Assembly (NCBI RefSeq): GCF_006494535.1
Contig: NZ_VHIQ01000002.1
Span: 62,001-126,000, forward strand
Direction: 5' to 3'
Length of the DNA stretch: 64,000 bases
Source: Paucihalobacter ruber
Lineage (GTDB): Bacteria; Bacteroidota; Bacteroidia; Flavobacteriales; Flavobacteriaceae
Shown in pieces: positions 31,583-39,620 of the stretch; positions within the stretch are counted from its first letter, which is position 1; each line of letters begins with the position of its first letter. The notes under the pieces were generated by a model. That model was not told the DNA's origin and did not search any database. It worked only from the letters and a program-made list of their open reading frames with translations. The translations under genes were made by a program, and so were the position numbers.

Positions 31583-33283
31583 ATGCTTGTGGCTTTTTTA
31601 ATACTGCCGTATGGTTGCGAAAGGGATGAAGAAATTGATATCTCAACCAAGGCAAAATTTAATGCGCCAAGTATTACCCAAGCCAAACAACATGTAGAGC
31701 AGCATACCACCTTAAATTTAAAAGACCCTAACAATTTCTTACAAAGCAGAGATTTGGAAGGTAGTCTTACTGTTGACTGGGAATTATCAGGCATAAAAGA
31801 ATACAAAGACGAACCTGAGCAGCAGGTTGATATTCTCTATACACCTATCTACATCAACAACGATGCAGATGCCAAAATGTTTGTTGGATCTGTAGAATAT
31901 AATGGTGAAATTAAATCCAATATATTTTGTTTAATTTATACAGATTTAGAAAACACCACCACCTTTTCAGGTTACATTTTACGTTTTGATTTAAACGGGG
32001 CACTTCTAGAAGCACGTAAATATCAAAATGGTAGTATTGTTAACCCACAAGACAACACCAGTGAAGGCATGAGCAGAACTAACTGTGACAACGAAACCAT
32101 TTTTGATATGTTGATAATGCTCTTAGACGGTGGTGGGAGTTTAAGCAACTGGCATGGCTGTTTGGATACTGTAGTAGTTTATGGCTCTAACACCTCAATC
32201 GATGCCGGTGATTCTACTGGTGGTGGCAGCCCTTTAGATTCTGCAATAGTTACTTCAATTAACATCCCAGCGTTAGAGACAAACTCAAACAATCCAGCAG
32301 GTTTAAGTGTACCATATTGGTATACGCAAAGCGTAACCGCCAATGGATTCAATATCTCTCTGTGGTTAGAAATTCACCCACTTACACCTATAGCACAATG
32401 GCTGATGACAGAAGCCACTACAGACCAATTGCAACAAATAGCCAATTTTTTAAACGACCATAGATTTAAAATTAGAGACGAATACCCGGTTTTAGATGGC
32501 TTTGATGGTTTTGAGCCTGCAGACAGCCCAACTGCCAGTACTGGGTATGCGATTAGTGAGGAGGCTAAATTAGAAATTATTGTAATGATTAAGCTTATAA
32601 ATGGAATGGATAAAGATTGCCAAGCAATGGAGCTATTTAAATCTGTTTACAGAATAAATTCAACGTTCACAAACAAAATTAAAAACCATTTCTTATCGTC
32701 CAATCAAAACAATTTAAATTTACAAGATTTAGCAAATGGAGAATCTGTAGACAACGAGCCAGGTATGACCGCTAATGTTGGAGGCAGAGTACTACCAGAA
32801 CCTAGTTCAGATGGCACCATAATTATGCAATTTAATAATGACCACCTAGATACTGCAACTACACTTGGCATTGTTAATACTTTTTATCATGAATTAGTAC
32901 ATGCATACATACTTAGTTTATTTCACAGTGGTCAATTACTAATAGAATATCCTAATTATACAAATCTAAATACCGCGATAACAGACTTTTTTAATAACAG
33001 TACTAATCCGTCATATGCTAATTCTTATAATCAAGAAATGCATAATATTTTTACAGATTTCATAGATCAAATTGCTGAAAGCATAGTTTCCTATGCGGAT
33101 TCAAACAACATTAATGGAGTAGATTTAGCGTTTGCTAAAAAATTAGTTTGGGGTGGTCTTAATGGTAACGATATATTTTTTGAAAACTTAACGCCACAAC
33201 AGCAAAATGAGGCGCAAACATTATTAGCTCATGAAAACACCAATAACACCTCTAATGCAAAAGGCACAAAAACTTGTGATTAA
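31583..33283 (+). CDS. Putative lipoprotein with HExxH metallopeptidase-like motif
   Basis: Not recognised as a named family; 566 residues. A short N-terminal hydrophobic stretch ends in a possible lipobox (MLVAFLILPYGC), but no basic residues precede it, so the true start is slightly uncertain. The central region is acidic and Asn/Ser/Thr-rich. A zinc-peptidase signature TFYHELVHAYILS stands at about residues 435-447 (His, Glu, His), preceded by IIMQFNNDHLDTATTLGIVN. A third metal ligand may be one of the later acidic residues (NIFTDFIDQIAESIVSYAD). The C-terminal tail is Asn/Thr-rich and polar. It heads a run of seven small exported-protein genes, the first of which overlaps its end by 29 bp, so they are transcriptionally linked. 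Confidence 0.65.
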   Translation: MLVAFLILPYGCERDEEIDISTKAKFNAPSITQAKQHVEQHTTLNLKDPNNFLQSRDLEGSLTVDWELSGIKEYKDEPEQQVDILYTPIYINNDADAKMFVGSVEYNGEIKSNIFCLIYTDLENTTTFSGYILRFDLNGALLEARKYQNGSIVNPQDNTSEGMSRTNCDNETIFDMLIMLLDGGGSLSNWHGCLDTVVVYGSNTSIDAGDSTGGGSPLDSAIVTSINIPALETNSNNPAGLSVPYWYTQSVTANGFNISLWLEIHPLTPIAQWLMTEATTDQLQQIANFLNDHRFKIRDEYPVLDGFDGFEPADSPTASTGYAISEEAKLEIIVMIKLINGMDKDCQAMELFKSVYRINSTFTNKIKNHFLSSNQNNLNLQDLANGESVDNEPGMTANVGGRVLPEPSSDGTIIMQFNNDHLDTATTLGIVNTFYHELVHAYILSLFHSGQLLIEYPNYTNLNTAITDFFNNSTNPSYANSYNQEMHNIFTDFIDQIAESIVSYADSNNINGVDLAFAKKLVWGGLNGNDIFFENLTPQQQNEAQTLLAHENTNNTSNAKGTKTCD

Positions 33284-33878
33284 AATAGTCTTTTTAGTTT
33301 CACTGTTTGTTCTAAGCAGTTCAGTTGCTCAGGTTAATAGTGATGCATATGTTTATGCTGGGCAAATCATGAATCTTACTTCTCAGCCCAATGATATGGA
33401 GTATGAGTTAAACCAGAGCGTTGTAGTAAACAAACATATTTTAAAAAAATATTATGAATTTAGAACCCAAGGCAAACCCTTTTTTAAATATTTCGCTGTA
33501 GATAATGCTTCTGATAGCATTCAATTTGATAGTATCCAATTAAAAAAAGACATGGTGCGTTGGAAAGACAAATACAAATATTTAGATAGTTTGTTTAGTG
33601 AGAATGATATTAAACTTGCGCTAAATGATAATGAACCTGAAAAGAAATGGGACACTTCTCATCTCATTTTTAATAAAAATAATTATCTTGTAAAGTGGTG
33701 TACCGGTTTTTACTGTAAAAATTCCATTTCAAAAGCTTATTATAATTATACCAAAACTCATGCCTATGTTTGGTCGAGCCATATTGATAATAATAGAAGA
33801 TATGTTGATTTATATATCTTCCAAAAGAAGGAGGATGATTGGCTTCTTATAGAAAAAATAGAAGATGTTGGTTGGTAA
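33255..33878 (+). CDS. Exported protein of unknown function
   Basis: I start at the ATG at 33255, which opens a signal peptide (MQKAQKLVIKIVFLVSLFVL, cleavage after SSSVAQ); the frame is open from 33231. About 207 residues. It overlaps the end of the HExxH lipoprotein gene in another frame. The mature part is mixed alpha/beta and aromatic-rich, with two close Cys (WCTGFYCKNS), and ends with the strands HIDNNRRYVDLYIFQKKEDD and WLLIEKIEDVGW. That ending resembles the last strands of the next protein (FNFKKVENRWQLL). No family recognised. Confidence 0.6.
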   Translation: MQKAQKLVIKIVFLVSLFVLSSSVAQVNSDAYVYAGQIMNLTSQPNDMEYELNQSVVVNKHILKKYYEFRTQGKPFFKYFAVDNASDSIQFDSIQLKKDMVRWKDKYKYLDSLFSENDIKLALNDNEPEKKWDTSHLIFNKNNYLVKWCTGFYCKNSISKAYYNYTKTHAYVWSSHIDNNRRYVDLYIFQKKEDDWLLIEKIEDVGW

Positions 33879-33952
33879 TGATAGCTATATACGTTTATTA
33901 AGGGATAAAAAAGTGTTTTATTAACATCATGATAAATCAACAATAAAATTTA

Positions 33953-34414
33953 GTGCAATTGAATCATAAAATAAAACCAGTTCTATTATTAATATATCTA
34001 TGTGCATTTTCAAGTTTTGGGCAGTGGTGCGAAAACCTTGACCAAAGTGATAAGCAGATTATTAGTAATGTTATATATGAAAAACTACTAAAACACAAAG
34101 ATTCCTTAGCTTTTAGAAAAAGTATTAGTTCTAGTTGCCTAACCAAATTTCATAACAATAAAGTGAAATTTTTCACGGCTAATGACCTATATTCAAATTT
34201 GATAGATGATTATCTCGATGTTGAATTTATTGCTTTTGAAAACTCAATAACGCGAGTTATAATTACAAATCATAAATTAAATACTATCTACAATTTTAAC
34301 TTTAAAAAAGTTGAAAATCGCTGGCAACTTTTAAACGAAAGTGATTATCTAATTCAAGGAAGATTAAAATATGTTGATTTTTTATATGAACAAGTCAAAG
34401 AGAAAAAAAACTAA
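33953..34414 (+). CDS. Small exported protein of unknown function
   Basis: A 153-residue frame starting at GTG 33953; no ATG exists before the signal sequence (KPVLLLIYLCAFSSFGQ). The mature part has two Cys (QWCENL and SSSCLTKF) and ends in beta strands (TRVIITNHKLNTIYNFNFKK, VENRWQLLNES). The general look of a compact periplasmic protein with a C-terminal sheet is shared with the preceding protein. It is part of a + strand run with short gaps and no terminator, so it is likely co-transcribed. No family recognised. Confidence 0.55.
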   Translation: MQLNHKIKPVLLLIYLCAFSSFGQWCENLDQSDKQIISNVIYEKLLKHKDSLAFRKSISSSCLTKFHNNKVKFFTANDLYSNLIDDYLDVEFIAFENSITRVIITNHKLNTIYNFNFKKVENRWQLLNESDYLIQGRLKYVDFLYEQVKEKKN

Positions 34415-34469
34415 TCGTTTATATCAATGCCTCATTCATTTTTCTGTAAGATAACTTAAAATATACGAT

Positions 34470-34913
34470 ATGAAACGTATTCTTTTATCAATAGTACTTA
34501 TAGCATTTACTTTAACCAATATTTTCTGCTGCAAAGCCCAAGGCAACGTAATAGAGTTGACTTCTAATGAAGACTTAAATTATTATTTGTCGAATATCGC
34601 AGAAATAAATGCCAATAGTTATAGCTTATTCTCAGATGCCATATTTATCAATATTTTTACGGTTCATGACTCAAAAGCTACACCGAACAACTATTTTGAA
34701 GGTTATGATAGCGTGCTTCAAAGTGTACTGATAACTATAACTCCTGATGGAGATTACTATACAAAGAGCAAACTTTTCAAAATTGAAGGACTTGAAGCAC
34801 CGAAGTTAATAGCCATTAAAGAACAGCAATACCCCAATTTTGAAATCACTTTAGAGAGCGGTCCTTTCAAAAAAAGAACAACTAAATCCTTTATTTTACA
34901 AGTTGATTTTTGA
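34470..34913 (+). CDS. Small exported protein, paralogue of the 35709 gene
   Basis: 147 residues. The signal peptide is MKRILLSIVLIAFTLTNIFC followed by CKAQ, so it could be lipidated or cleaved after AQ. The segment NYFEGYDSVLQSVLITITPD and then SKLFKIEGLEAPKLIAIKE aligns with GLFEGYGGVISNLIISIRNT and SNLYFIKGLIAPSILEVEE in the protein at 35709-36137. The two are therefore diverged copies of one family. Paired small exported paralogues next to one another are a pattern of periplasmic immunity or inhibitor families, but no cognate toxin is visible. Confidence 0.65.
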   Translation: MKRILLSIVLIAFTLTNIFCCKAQGNVIELTSNEDLNYYLSNIAEINANSYSLFSDAIFINIFTVHDSKATPNNYFEGYDSVLQSVLITITPDGDYYTKSKLFKIEGLEAPKLIAIKEQQYPNFEITLESGPFKKRTTKSFILQVDF

Positions 34914-34972
34914 AACCCAAGAAATGACCCGACCACAATTAATTTAGGAGGAACTATAAATCAGACTTGGAT

Positions 34973-35614
34973 ATGGACAGAAATAGTAGATTAAAAGTGT
35001 TACCAATTGCTGTTTTAGGAATACTATTTATATTAAATAGCTGTTTACCAAAAAAAGAGCAAGCACCTTACCCATATAAAATAGAATTGAACCCGTTACG
35101 AAAAGAAATTGGGTTAAGAATTATTGATTCTACATTTTACAAAGGCCCTTACGGTTTTGAAAGTGTTAGTACGTTCGATAAGGTGAATGACCTCTATTGT
35201 GACTCGTATATGAAAACTAAAGATAGAGATAGAAAACCTAAAACACAGTCATTATATTGGGAAAAACATACAAAACTAAATAGAGATAAAGGGAAACCTC
35301 AATATGAGCAAGACATATATAGAAGTGGCTTTTATAAATATGGCTATATTGAAGAAACGGATATTTTTGAAACGTTAAAATTTAGATATGTTTTCGAAGA
35401 TTACAACTATTATGATTTTAAGACCAAAGATAGTCTTACTGTATCTAAAGGTTGGGAGTATATTTATGAATATCCAATTGAAATAACAAATGTTACATCG
35501 AACAGATCTGAAAAAAACAAAAACGGTTATTGGAAAAGAAAAACAGAGCAATTAAACAAAAAACAAGCCGATAGTATTTTAAAAGCTTGGAAATTAAAAA
35601 AGTTAAATGATTAA
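34973..35614 (+). CDS. Lipoprotein of unknown function
   Basis: About 213 residues from the ATG at 34973 (a TTG two codons earlier is possible). The signal ends in a good lipobox: LGILFILNSC (Cys about 24). The mature protein is very rich in Tyr, Lys and Asp (PYPYKIELNP, DRDRKPKTQSLYWEKHTK, GYIEETDIFETLKFRYVFED) and has a basic C-terminus. An AGGAGGA run about 21 bp upstream may be a ribosome site at poor distance. It sits between the two paralogous small genes. No family recognised. Confidence 0.6.
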   Translation: MDRNSRLKVLPIAVLGILFILNSCLPKKEQAPYPYKIELNPLRKEIGLRIIDSTFYKGPYGFESVSTFDKVNDLYCDSYMKTKDRDRKPKTQSLYWEKHTKLNRDKGKPQYEQDIYRSGFYKYGYIEETDIFETLKFRYVFEDYNYYDFKTKDSLTVSKGWEYIYEYPIEITNVTSNRSEKNKNGYWKRKTEQLNKKQADSILKAWKLKKLND

Positions 35615-35708
35615 CTTAAAACATTGAGCGGATTTAAAGTTTATTGCGGTCATAAACAAAAAACCGATAAGTATTGATATTACCCTTAACAACCTAAATT
35701 ATAAACAA

Positions 35709-36137
35709 ATGAAAACGATATTCTTGACAGTTTTGTTTATATTGAGCAATATGGCTTTCGGTCAAACTCTTAAATTGGATGAAGATTATCCAAATGAAGA
35801 TTTTAATTATATTTTAGGTAATATCTGGTGGGATAAAATCTTTACTAAAGAACTTAGCGGTTCTAGGGTTACGATTTTAGAACAATCTGATCCACTAAAT
35901 ACTCCTGAAGGTTTATTTGAAGGATACGGCGGTGTAATTTCTAACTTAATAATTTCAATTAGAAATACTGGTGAATTTGCGTATTCAAACCTTTATTTTA
36001 TTAAAGGTTTAATAGCGCCTTCTATATTAGAGGTTGAAGAAGTATCAAATTATGAAAAGATTAAAATTGTAATTGAATTTCAAGATAAGCAATTCAAAAA
36101 TCAGACTCAAACCTTTTTAATACCTTCACTTCATTAG
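35709..36137 (+). CDS. Small exported protein, paralogue of the 34470 gene
   Basis: 142 residues with signal peptide MKTIFLTVLFILSNMAFGQ. The mature part (DFNYILGNIWWDKIFTKELS, GLFEGYGGVISNLIISIRNT, NLYFIKGLIAPSILEVEE) is a diverged copy of the protein at 34470-34913, which shares the FEGY and G-L-x-AP anchor points. It is followed 11 bp later by the broken gene at 36149. Function unknown. Confidence 0.65.
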   Translation: MKTIFLTVLFILSNMAFGQTLKLDEDYPNEDFNYILGNIWWDKIFTKELSGSRVTILEQSDPLNTPEGLFEGYGGVISNLIISIRNTGEFAYSNLYFIKGLIAPSILEVEEVSNYEKIKIVIEFQDKQFKNQTQTFLIPSLH

Positions 36138-36148
36138 AATAGAGTGAC

Positions 36149-36712
36149 ATGTTTTTATTGTTCCATTTAAATTTCTATGGTATGACTTGTATTAATTTTG
36201 AAGATTTATTAGGAAAACATATATCCTTTACTGAAAAAATCACGGGATTTGATTTTGAAGAAACGGATGTTAAATTCCATAATTCTGAAAACAGGCACTA
36301 TAGTATTAAATCTAAGCTAGATGACAGTCTTTTTGAAGTTAGAAATTTATACGGCATACCTTAGAAATTTCTTTTCATTCAAACAGACAAAAATGACAAA
36401 GTACAGTCTATTACGATTTATGCTCATAAACTAATAAATCGTAAAATTTATGAGGACTTTAATCAAATCTATGGTAAACCTATAAGTATATTGGTAGTCG
36501 AAAAAAGAACTGTTTTAAGTGAAAATAGTGGAGAAGATGAAATGTATGGTTTTAAACAATATCTGAGAAAAAGTGAATTAGAACTGAGAGAAGGAACTTT
36601 TGAAGAAAACCCGTTATACATCATTTGGAATAAAGAGCAATACATGATTAAGGCTCTATTAAGACATAATCAAAACATTAGCGAAATTACATTTAGTCTG
36701 ATTGAATATTAA
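36149..36712 (+). pseudogene. Small protein gene interrupted by one in-frame TAG
   Basis: A single frame of 187 codons, broken only by TAG at 36362-36364. The first part runs from MFLLFHLNFY through DSLFEVRNLYGIP. After the stop the same frame continues without a break (KFLFIQTDKNDKVQSITIYA, then INRKIYEDFNQIYGKPISIL) to a TAA at the end. Both halves have the same composition and look like one alpha/beta domain. A point change from a sense codon such as AAG, CAG or TTG explains it. Alternatives are a sequencing error or an unusual read-through; neither can be excluded here. The N-terminus is weakly hydrophobic, so export is uncertain. Confidence 0.7.
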
Positions 36713-36745
36713 TTGTATCAATAGAAATTACATTACTGCTTGATT

Positions 36746-37207
36746 ATGAAAAACTTTTTATATATCCTTCTCCTTTATTCATTAGGAATAAACGCGCAAA
36801 CAACTGGAGACACACTTTACTTAAAGTTAGACAAGAATATGAAAATAGAAGAATCTTTAGATGTTTTAGGTTATAATCAGATTAAATTAAGCTTCGCTAT
36901 TAAGAGTAATAATAAAGCCCCAAATTCAAGATTAACAACCTATAATTTTCTAATCGATAACCTGAATAGTGATTTTGAAAATGAAAAATTTGATCATATA
37001 AATGATTTCGTTTCAAAACCGGAATATGAAAAAATGAAATTAAAAAGTCTAGAAGATTTAACAGTATTATCAGACTGTGAGATATTTTTTCTTTTGGCGG
37101 ACACACAAAATATATTTGTGGTAACACAAAATAATGATGATTTAGTAAAATACAGGCTGATCTATTTAAGTACTCAAAGAGGTTGGGAAACCGTTAAAAC
37201 TCATTAA
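36746..37207 (+). CDS. Small exported protein of unknown function
   Basis: 153 residues from the ATG at 36746 (a TTG two codons earlier is possible). The signal peptide is MKNFLYILLLYSLGINA followed by QTTGD. The mature part contains TLYLKLDKNMKIEESLDVLG, a helical region (NDFVSKPEYEKMKLKSLEDL) and C-terminal strands (NIFVVTQNNDDLVKYRLIYL). It is the last gene of the exported-protein run, and a strong bidirectional terminator follows. No family recognised. Confidence 0.6.
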   Translation: MKNFLYILLLYSLGINAQTTGDTLYLKLDKNMKIEESLDVLGYNQIKLSFAIKSNNKAPNSRLTTYNFLIDNLNSDFENEKFDHINDFVSKPEYEKMKLKSLEDLTVLSDCEIFFLLADTQNIFVVTQNNDDLVKYRLIYLSTQRGWETVKTH

Positions 37208-37282
37208 TATTTGCGATTAAACAAAAAATCTCAAGTATTAAACTTTTAGATTAATAGAAAGATAAGACTAAAGCAAGTCAAC

Positions 37283-37319
37283 AAAAAACCCCTTTCCATA
37301 ATTTGAAAAGGGGTTTTTA
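37283..37319. terminator. Bidirectional terminator closing the exported-protein island and rng
   Basis: AAAAACCCCTTT and AAAGGGGTTTTT are inverted around a short loop, with A/T runs outside, between two convergent genes. Confidence 0.92.
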
Positions 37320-37326
37320 CTGGATA

Positions 37327-38874
37327 TTATTTAATTTCCTTACCATTTTTATCAAAAAAATGATATTCAAGATAGGTGTAAGCATCTCTGGGTATAATTT
37401 TTACCCACTTTTTATATTCCATAAACCACTTAGTACGAATGGATGGAAATCCCTTTGTTAAAAATGCGGCTATAAACGGATGCGCATTAAGCGTTATCTT
37501 TTTATAGTCTTTTTTGAAAATCCGTTCTAAATCCATACCAATTTTTTGAATAATTTTTATTGGTGCTTCAATTTCTTCGCCGTTTAAAACAGCATCCGGA
37601 TTTTCTTCTTGGGTTTTAATATTGCGCTCAGGCCGCACGCGTTGTCTGGTAATTTGAACCAAACCAAACTTACTTGGAGGCAATATTTTGTGTTTTGCTT
37701 TGTCATCTTGCATTTCGTCACGCAAGTGATTATACAATTTTTTTCGGTTTTCGGCCCGATTCATGTCAATAAAATCTATCACTATAATACCACCCATATC
37801 GCGCAGCCTCAACTGTCGTGCTATTTCTGTGGCAGAGATTAAATTAACTTCTAATGCCGTATCTTCCTGGTTTTTTTCTTTGTTAGACCTGTTTCCGCTG
37901 TTAACGTCTATAACGTGCAAGGCTTCGGTATGCTCAATAATTAAATAAGCACCTCTAGCCATTGAAACGGTGCGACCAAAAGAGGTTTTTATTTGTCGCT
38001 CAATTCCATATTTTTCAAAAATGGGAATGCCGTTTTTAAAATATTTTACAATATTTTCTTTGTGTGGCGCTATTTCGTGCAGATAGTCTTTAATTGAAAC
38101 ACACAGCACGTCATCATCTACAACAATGCTGGTAAAGTTGTCATTAAAAATATCTCTTAAAATAGAAGAAGCTTTGTTCATTTCGCTCATCACCTTGGTT
38201 GGGTGGTGTGCCTTATAAAGCTTTTTACACATATTGTTCCATTTTTCTAAGGAATTTTGAAGATCCTTATCCAAATCGGCTACTTTTTTACCATCGGCAA
38301 CGGTTCTAACAATCACACCAAAACCTTTAGGTGTAATGCTTTTTACCAATCGTTTTAGGCGTTCTTTTTCTTCGGCAGATTCAATTTTTTGAGAAATTGA
38401 TATTCTATTGGAAAAAGGCACTAAAACTGTGTATCTACCGGCTATTGAAAGCTCTGAGCTTATTCTTGGCCCTTTGGTAGAGATTGGTTCTTTTACTACT
38501 TGTACTAAAATAGATTGATTAGATTTTAACACATCGGCAATTTTGCCGTTTTTGTCAATATCTTTTTCAAAGGGAAAGTTTTTTAGAGAGTAATCTCTCA
38601 TTTTACCTGTGCTTACGTTCTTAACAAACTTCAGTAAAGAAGCGCATTGCGGACCCATATCGTGATAATGCAAAAATGCATCTTTTTCGTAGCCAACGTT
38701 GACGAAGGCTGCGTTTAATCCGGGAACCGTTTTGCGGACTTTGGCAATAAAAATATCGCCTACCGCAAACTTGTTGCTTTCTTCTTCTTTGTGAAGTTCA
38801 ATTAATTTTCCATCTTTTAGTAAGGCAAAATCAACAATATCGGAAGATGATCTAATAATCAGTTCTTTTTCCAT
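37327..38874 (-). CDS. rng: Ribonuclease G (RNase E/G family)
   Basis: An endoribonuclease for 5'-end processing of rRNA and mRNA turnover. The 515 residues match RNase G rather than the longer RNase E. The S1 RNA-binding domain is near the N-terminus (GDIFIAKVRKTVPGLNAAFV, DAFLHYHDMG). The 5'-sensor and DNase I-like catalytic core includes EALHVIDVNSGNRSN and GGIIVIDFIDM with the metal-binding aspartates. The zinc-link Cys pair (CxxC) of E. coli enzymes is not obvious around LPPSKFGLVQITRQRVRPE. Upstream on the same strand lie a 30-residue basic protein and HU, with gaps of about 190 and 35 bp. Confidence 0.94.
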   Translation of the reverse strand: MEKELIIRSSSDIVDFALLKDGKLIELHKEEESNKFAVGDIFIAKVRKTVPGLNAAFVNVGYEKDAFLHYHDMGPQCASLLKFVKNVSTGKMRDYSLKNFPFEKDIDKNGKIADVLKSNQSILVQVVKEPISTKGPRISSELSIAGRYTVLVPFSNRISISQKIESAEEKERLKRLVKSITPKGFGVIVRTVADGKKVADLDKDLQNSLEKWNNMCKKLYKAHHPTKVMSEMNKASSILRDIFNDNFTSIVVDDDVLCVSIKDYLHEIAPHKENIVKYFKNGIPIFEKYGIERQIKTSFGRTVSMARGAYLIIEHTEALHVIDVNSGNRSNKEKNQEDTALEVNLISATEIARQLRLRDMGGIIVIDFIDMNRAENRKKLYNHLRDEMQDDKAKHKILPPSKFGLVQITRQRVRPERNIKTQEENPDAVLNGEEIEAPIKIIQKIGMDLERIFKKDYKKITLNAHPFIAAFLTKGFPSIRTKWFMEYKKWVKIIPRDAYTYLEYHFFDKNGKEIK

Positions 38875-39067
38875 GATGTTAATTTATATCTGTTTTAATC
38901 AATAAAACAGATGGCGTTACTGTTAATTAATTGACACAGGATTTCTATTTAGTAATTATAAGAAATCCAACAAATCATAATTATTAATACTCAGATTAAT
39001 AACAGATTCTATATCAAAGAACGTTTGAAAAAAAAGAAAAAGTAGTCCGAAAACTACTTTCTCATTT

Positions 39068-39160
39068 TTATTTCTTTTTCTTGTGACGATTTGCACGTGC
39101 ACGTTTTTTACGCTTATGCGTCGCTACCTTGTGTCTTTTTCTTTTTTTACCACTTGGCAT
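39068..39160 (-). CDS. 30-residue highly basic conserved small protein
   Basis: The reading frame is complete: ATG (complement of 39158-39160), then MPSGKKRKRHKVATHKRKKR followed by ARANRHKKKK, then TAA. Twenty-one of 30 residues are Lys, Arg or His, with no acidic residue. The peptide pattern MPSGKKRKRHKVATHKRKK is, from memory, conserved in Bacteroidota between the HU and RNase G genes. The charge suggests binding to rRNA or DNA, most likely a small ribosome-associated protein. It lies 35 bp downstream of hup on the same strand and is probably co-transcribed with it. It is too short for most gene callers. Confidence 0.8.
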   Translation of the reverse strand: MPSGKKRKRHKVATHKRKKRARANRHKKKK

Positions 39161-39195
39161 AATTAAATTTTTAGTGTTTTAATAATACGTTTTAA

Positions 39196-39486
39196 TTATT
39201 TGACGCTAACCTTCTTTTTCACACCTTCTACAAACACTTTAGCAGGTTTAAATGCCGGGATGTTGTGTGCAGGAATTTTGATAGTGGTGTTTTTAGAGAT
39301 ATTTCTTCCGGTTTTCTCAGCTCTTTTCTTGATGATAAAACTTCCAAAACCTCTTAAATACACGTTGTTACCGCTTTCAAGTGAGTTTTTAACTTCTTCC
39401 ATTAATGATTCTACAGTGGCCTGTACGTCGCCTTTTTCCAATCCTAACTTGTCGGAAATCTTAGCTACTAAATCAGCTTTTGTCAT
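39196..39486 (-). CDS. hup: HU-family histone-like DNA-binding protein
   Basis: A nucleoid protein that bends and compacts DNA. The 96 residues have the standard HU layout: two N-terminal helices (MTKADLVAKISDKLGLEKGD, VQATVESLMEEVKNSL) and the beta arm with the signature GSFIIKKRAEKTGRNISKNT, with the Pro-containing tip (KIPAHNIPAFKPAKVF). The C-terminal GVKKKVSVK is basic. The divergent gene is mutY, 134 bp away. Confidence 0.95.
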   Translation of the reverse strand: MTKADLVAKISDKLGLEKGDVQATVESLMEEVKNSLESGNNVYLRGFGSFIIKKRAEKTGRNISKNTTIKIPAHNIPAFKPAKVFVEGVKKKVSVK

Positions 39487-39593
39487 TGTTTTTGTTTTTT
39501 AGGGTTAATTATTAATTATAAGGACTGCAAATATAGGTAAATTAATTTCAAACTTTCAAGCGTAATTAATTAAAATTTAACCTTGTAAAGCAT

Positions 39594-39601
39594 TATTTTT
39601 G
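39594..39601 (+). promoter_or_regulatory. -7 box candidate for mutY
   Basis: TATTTTTG fits TAnnTTTG and ends 19 bp before the mutY ATG. No convincing TTG is found 17-23 bp upstream, so this half-site is a weak assignment. Confidence 0.4.
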
Positions 39602-39620
39602 CAACCTACTCTAATAAAGC

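Noticed and set aside
36362-36364. TAG read-through or unusual amino acid
   Set aside because: No supporting structure, no related machinery seen, and a simple point mutation or sequencing error is more likely.
31583-37207. Complete polymorphic toxin system
   Set aside because: No long repeat-bearing toxin, no type IX or VI secretion signal domain and no known toxin motif were found; only the small exported proteins resemble immunity-type genes.
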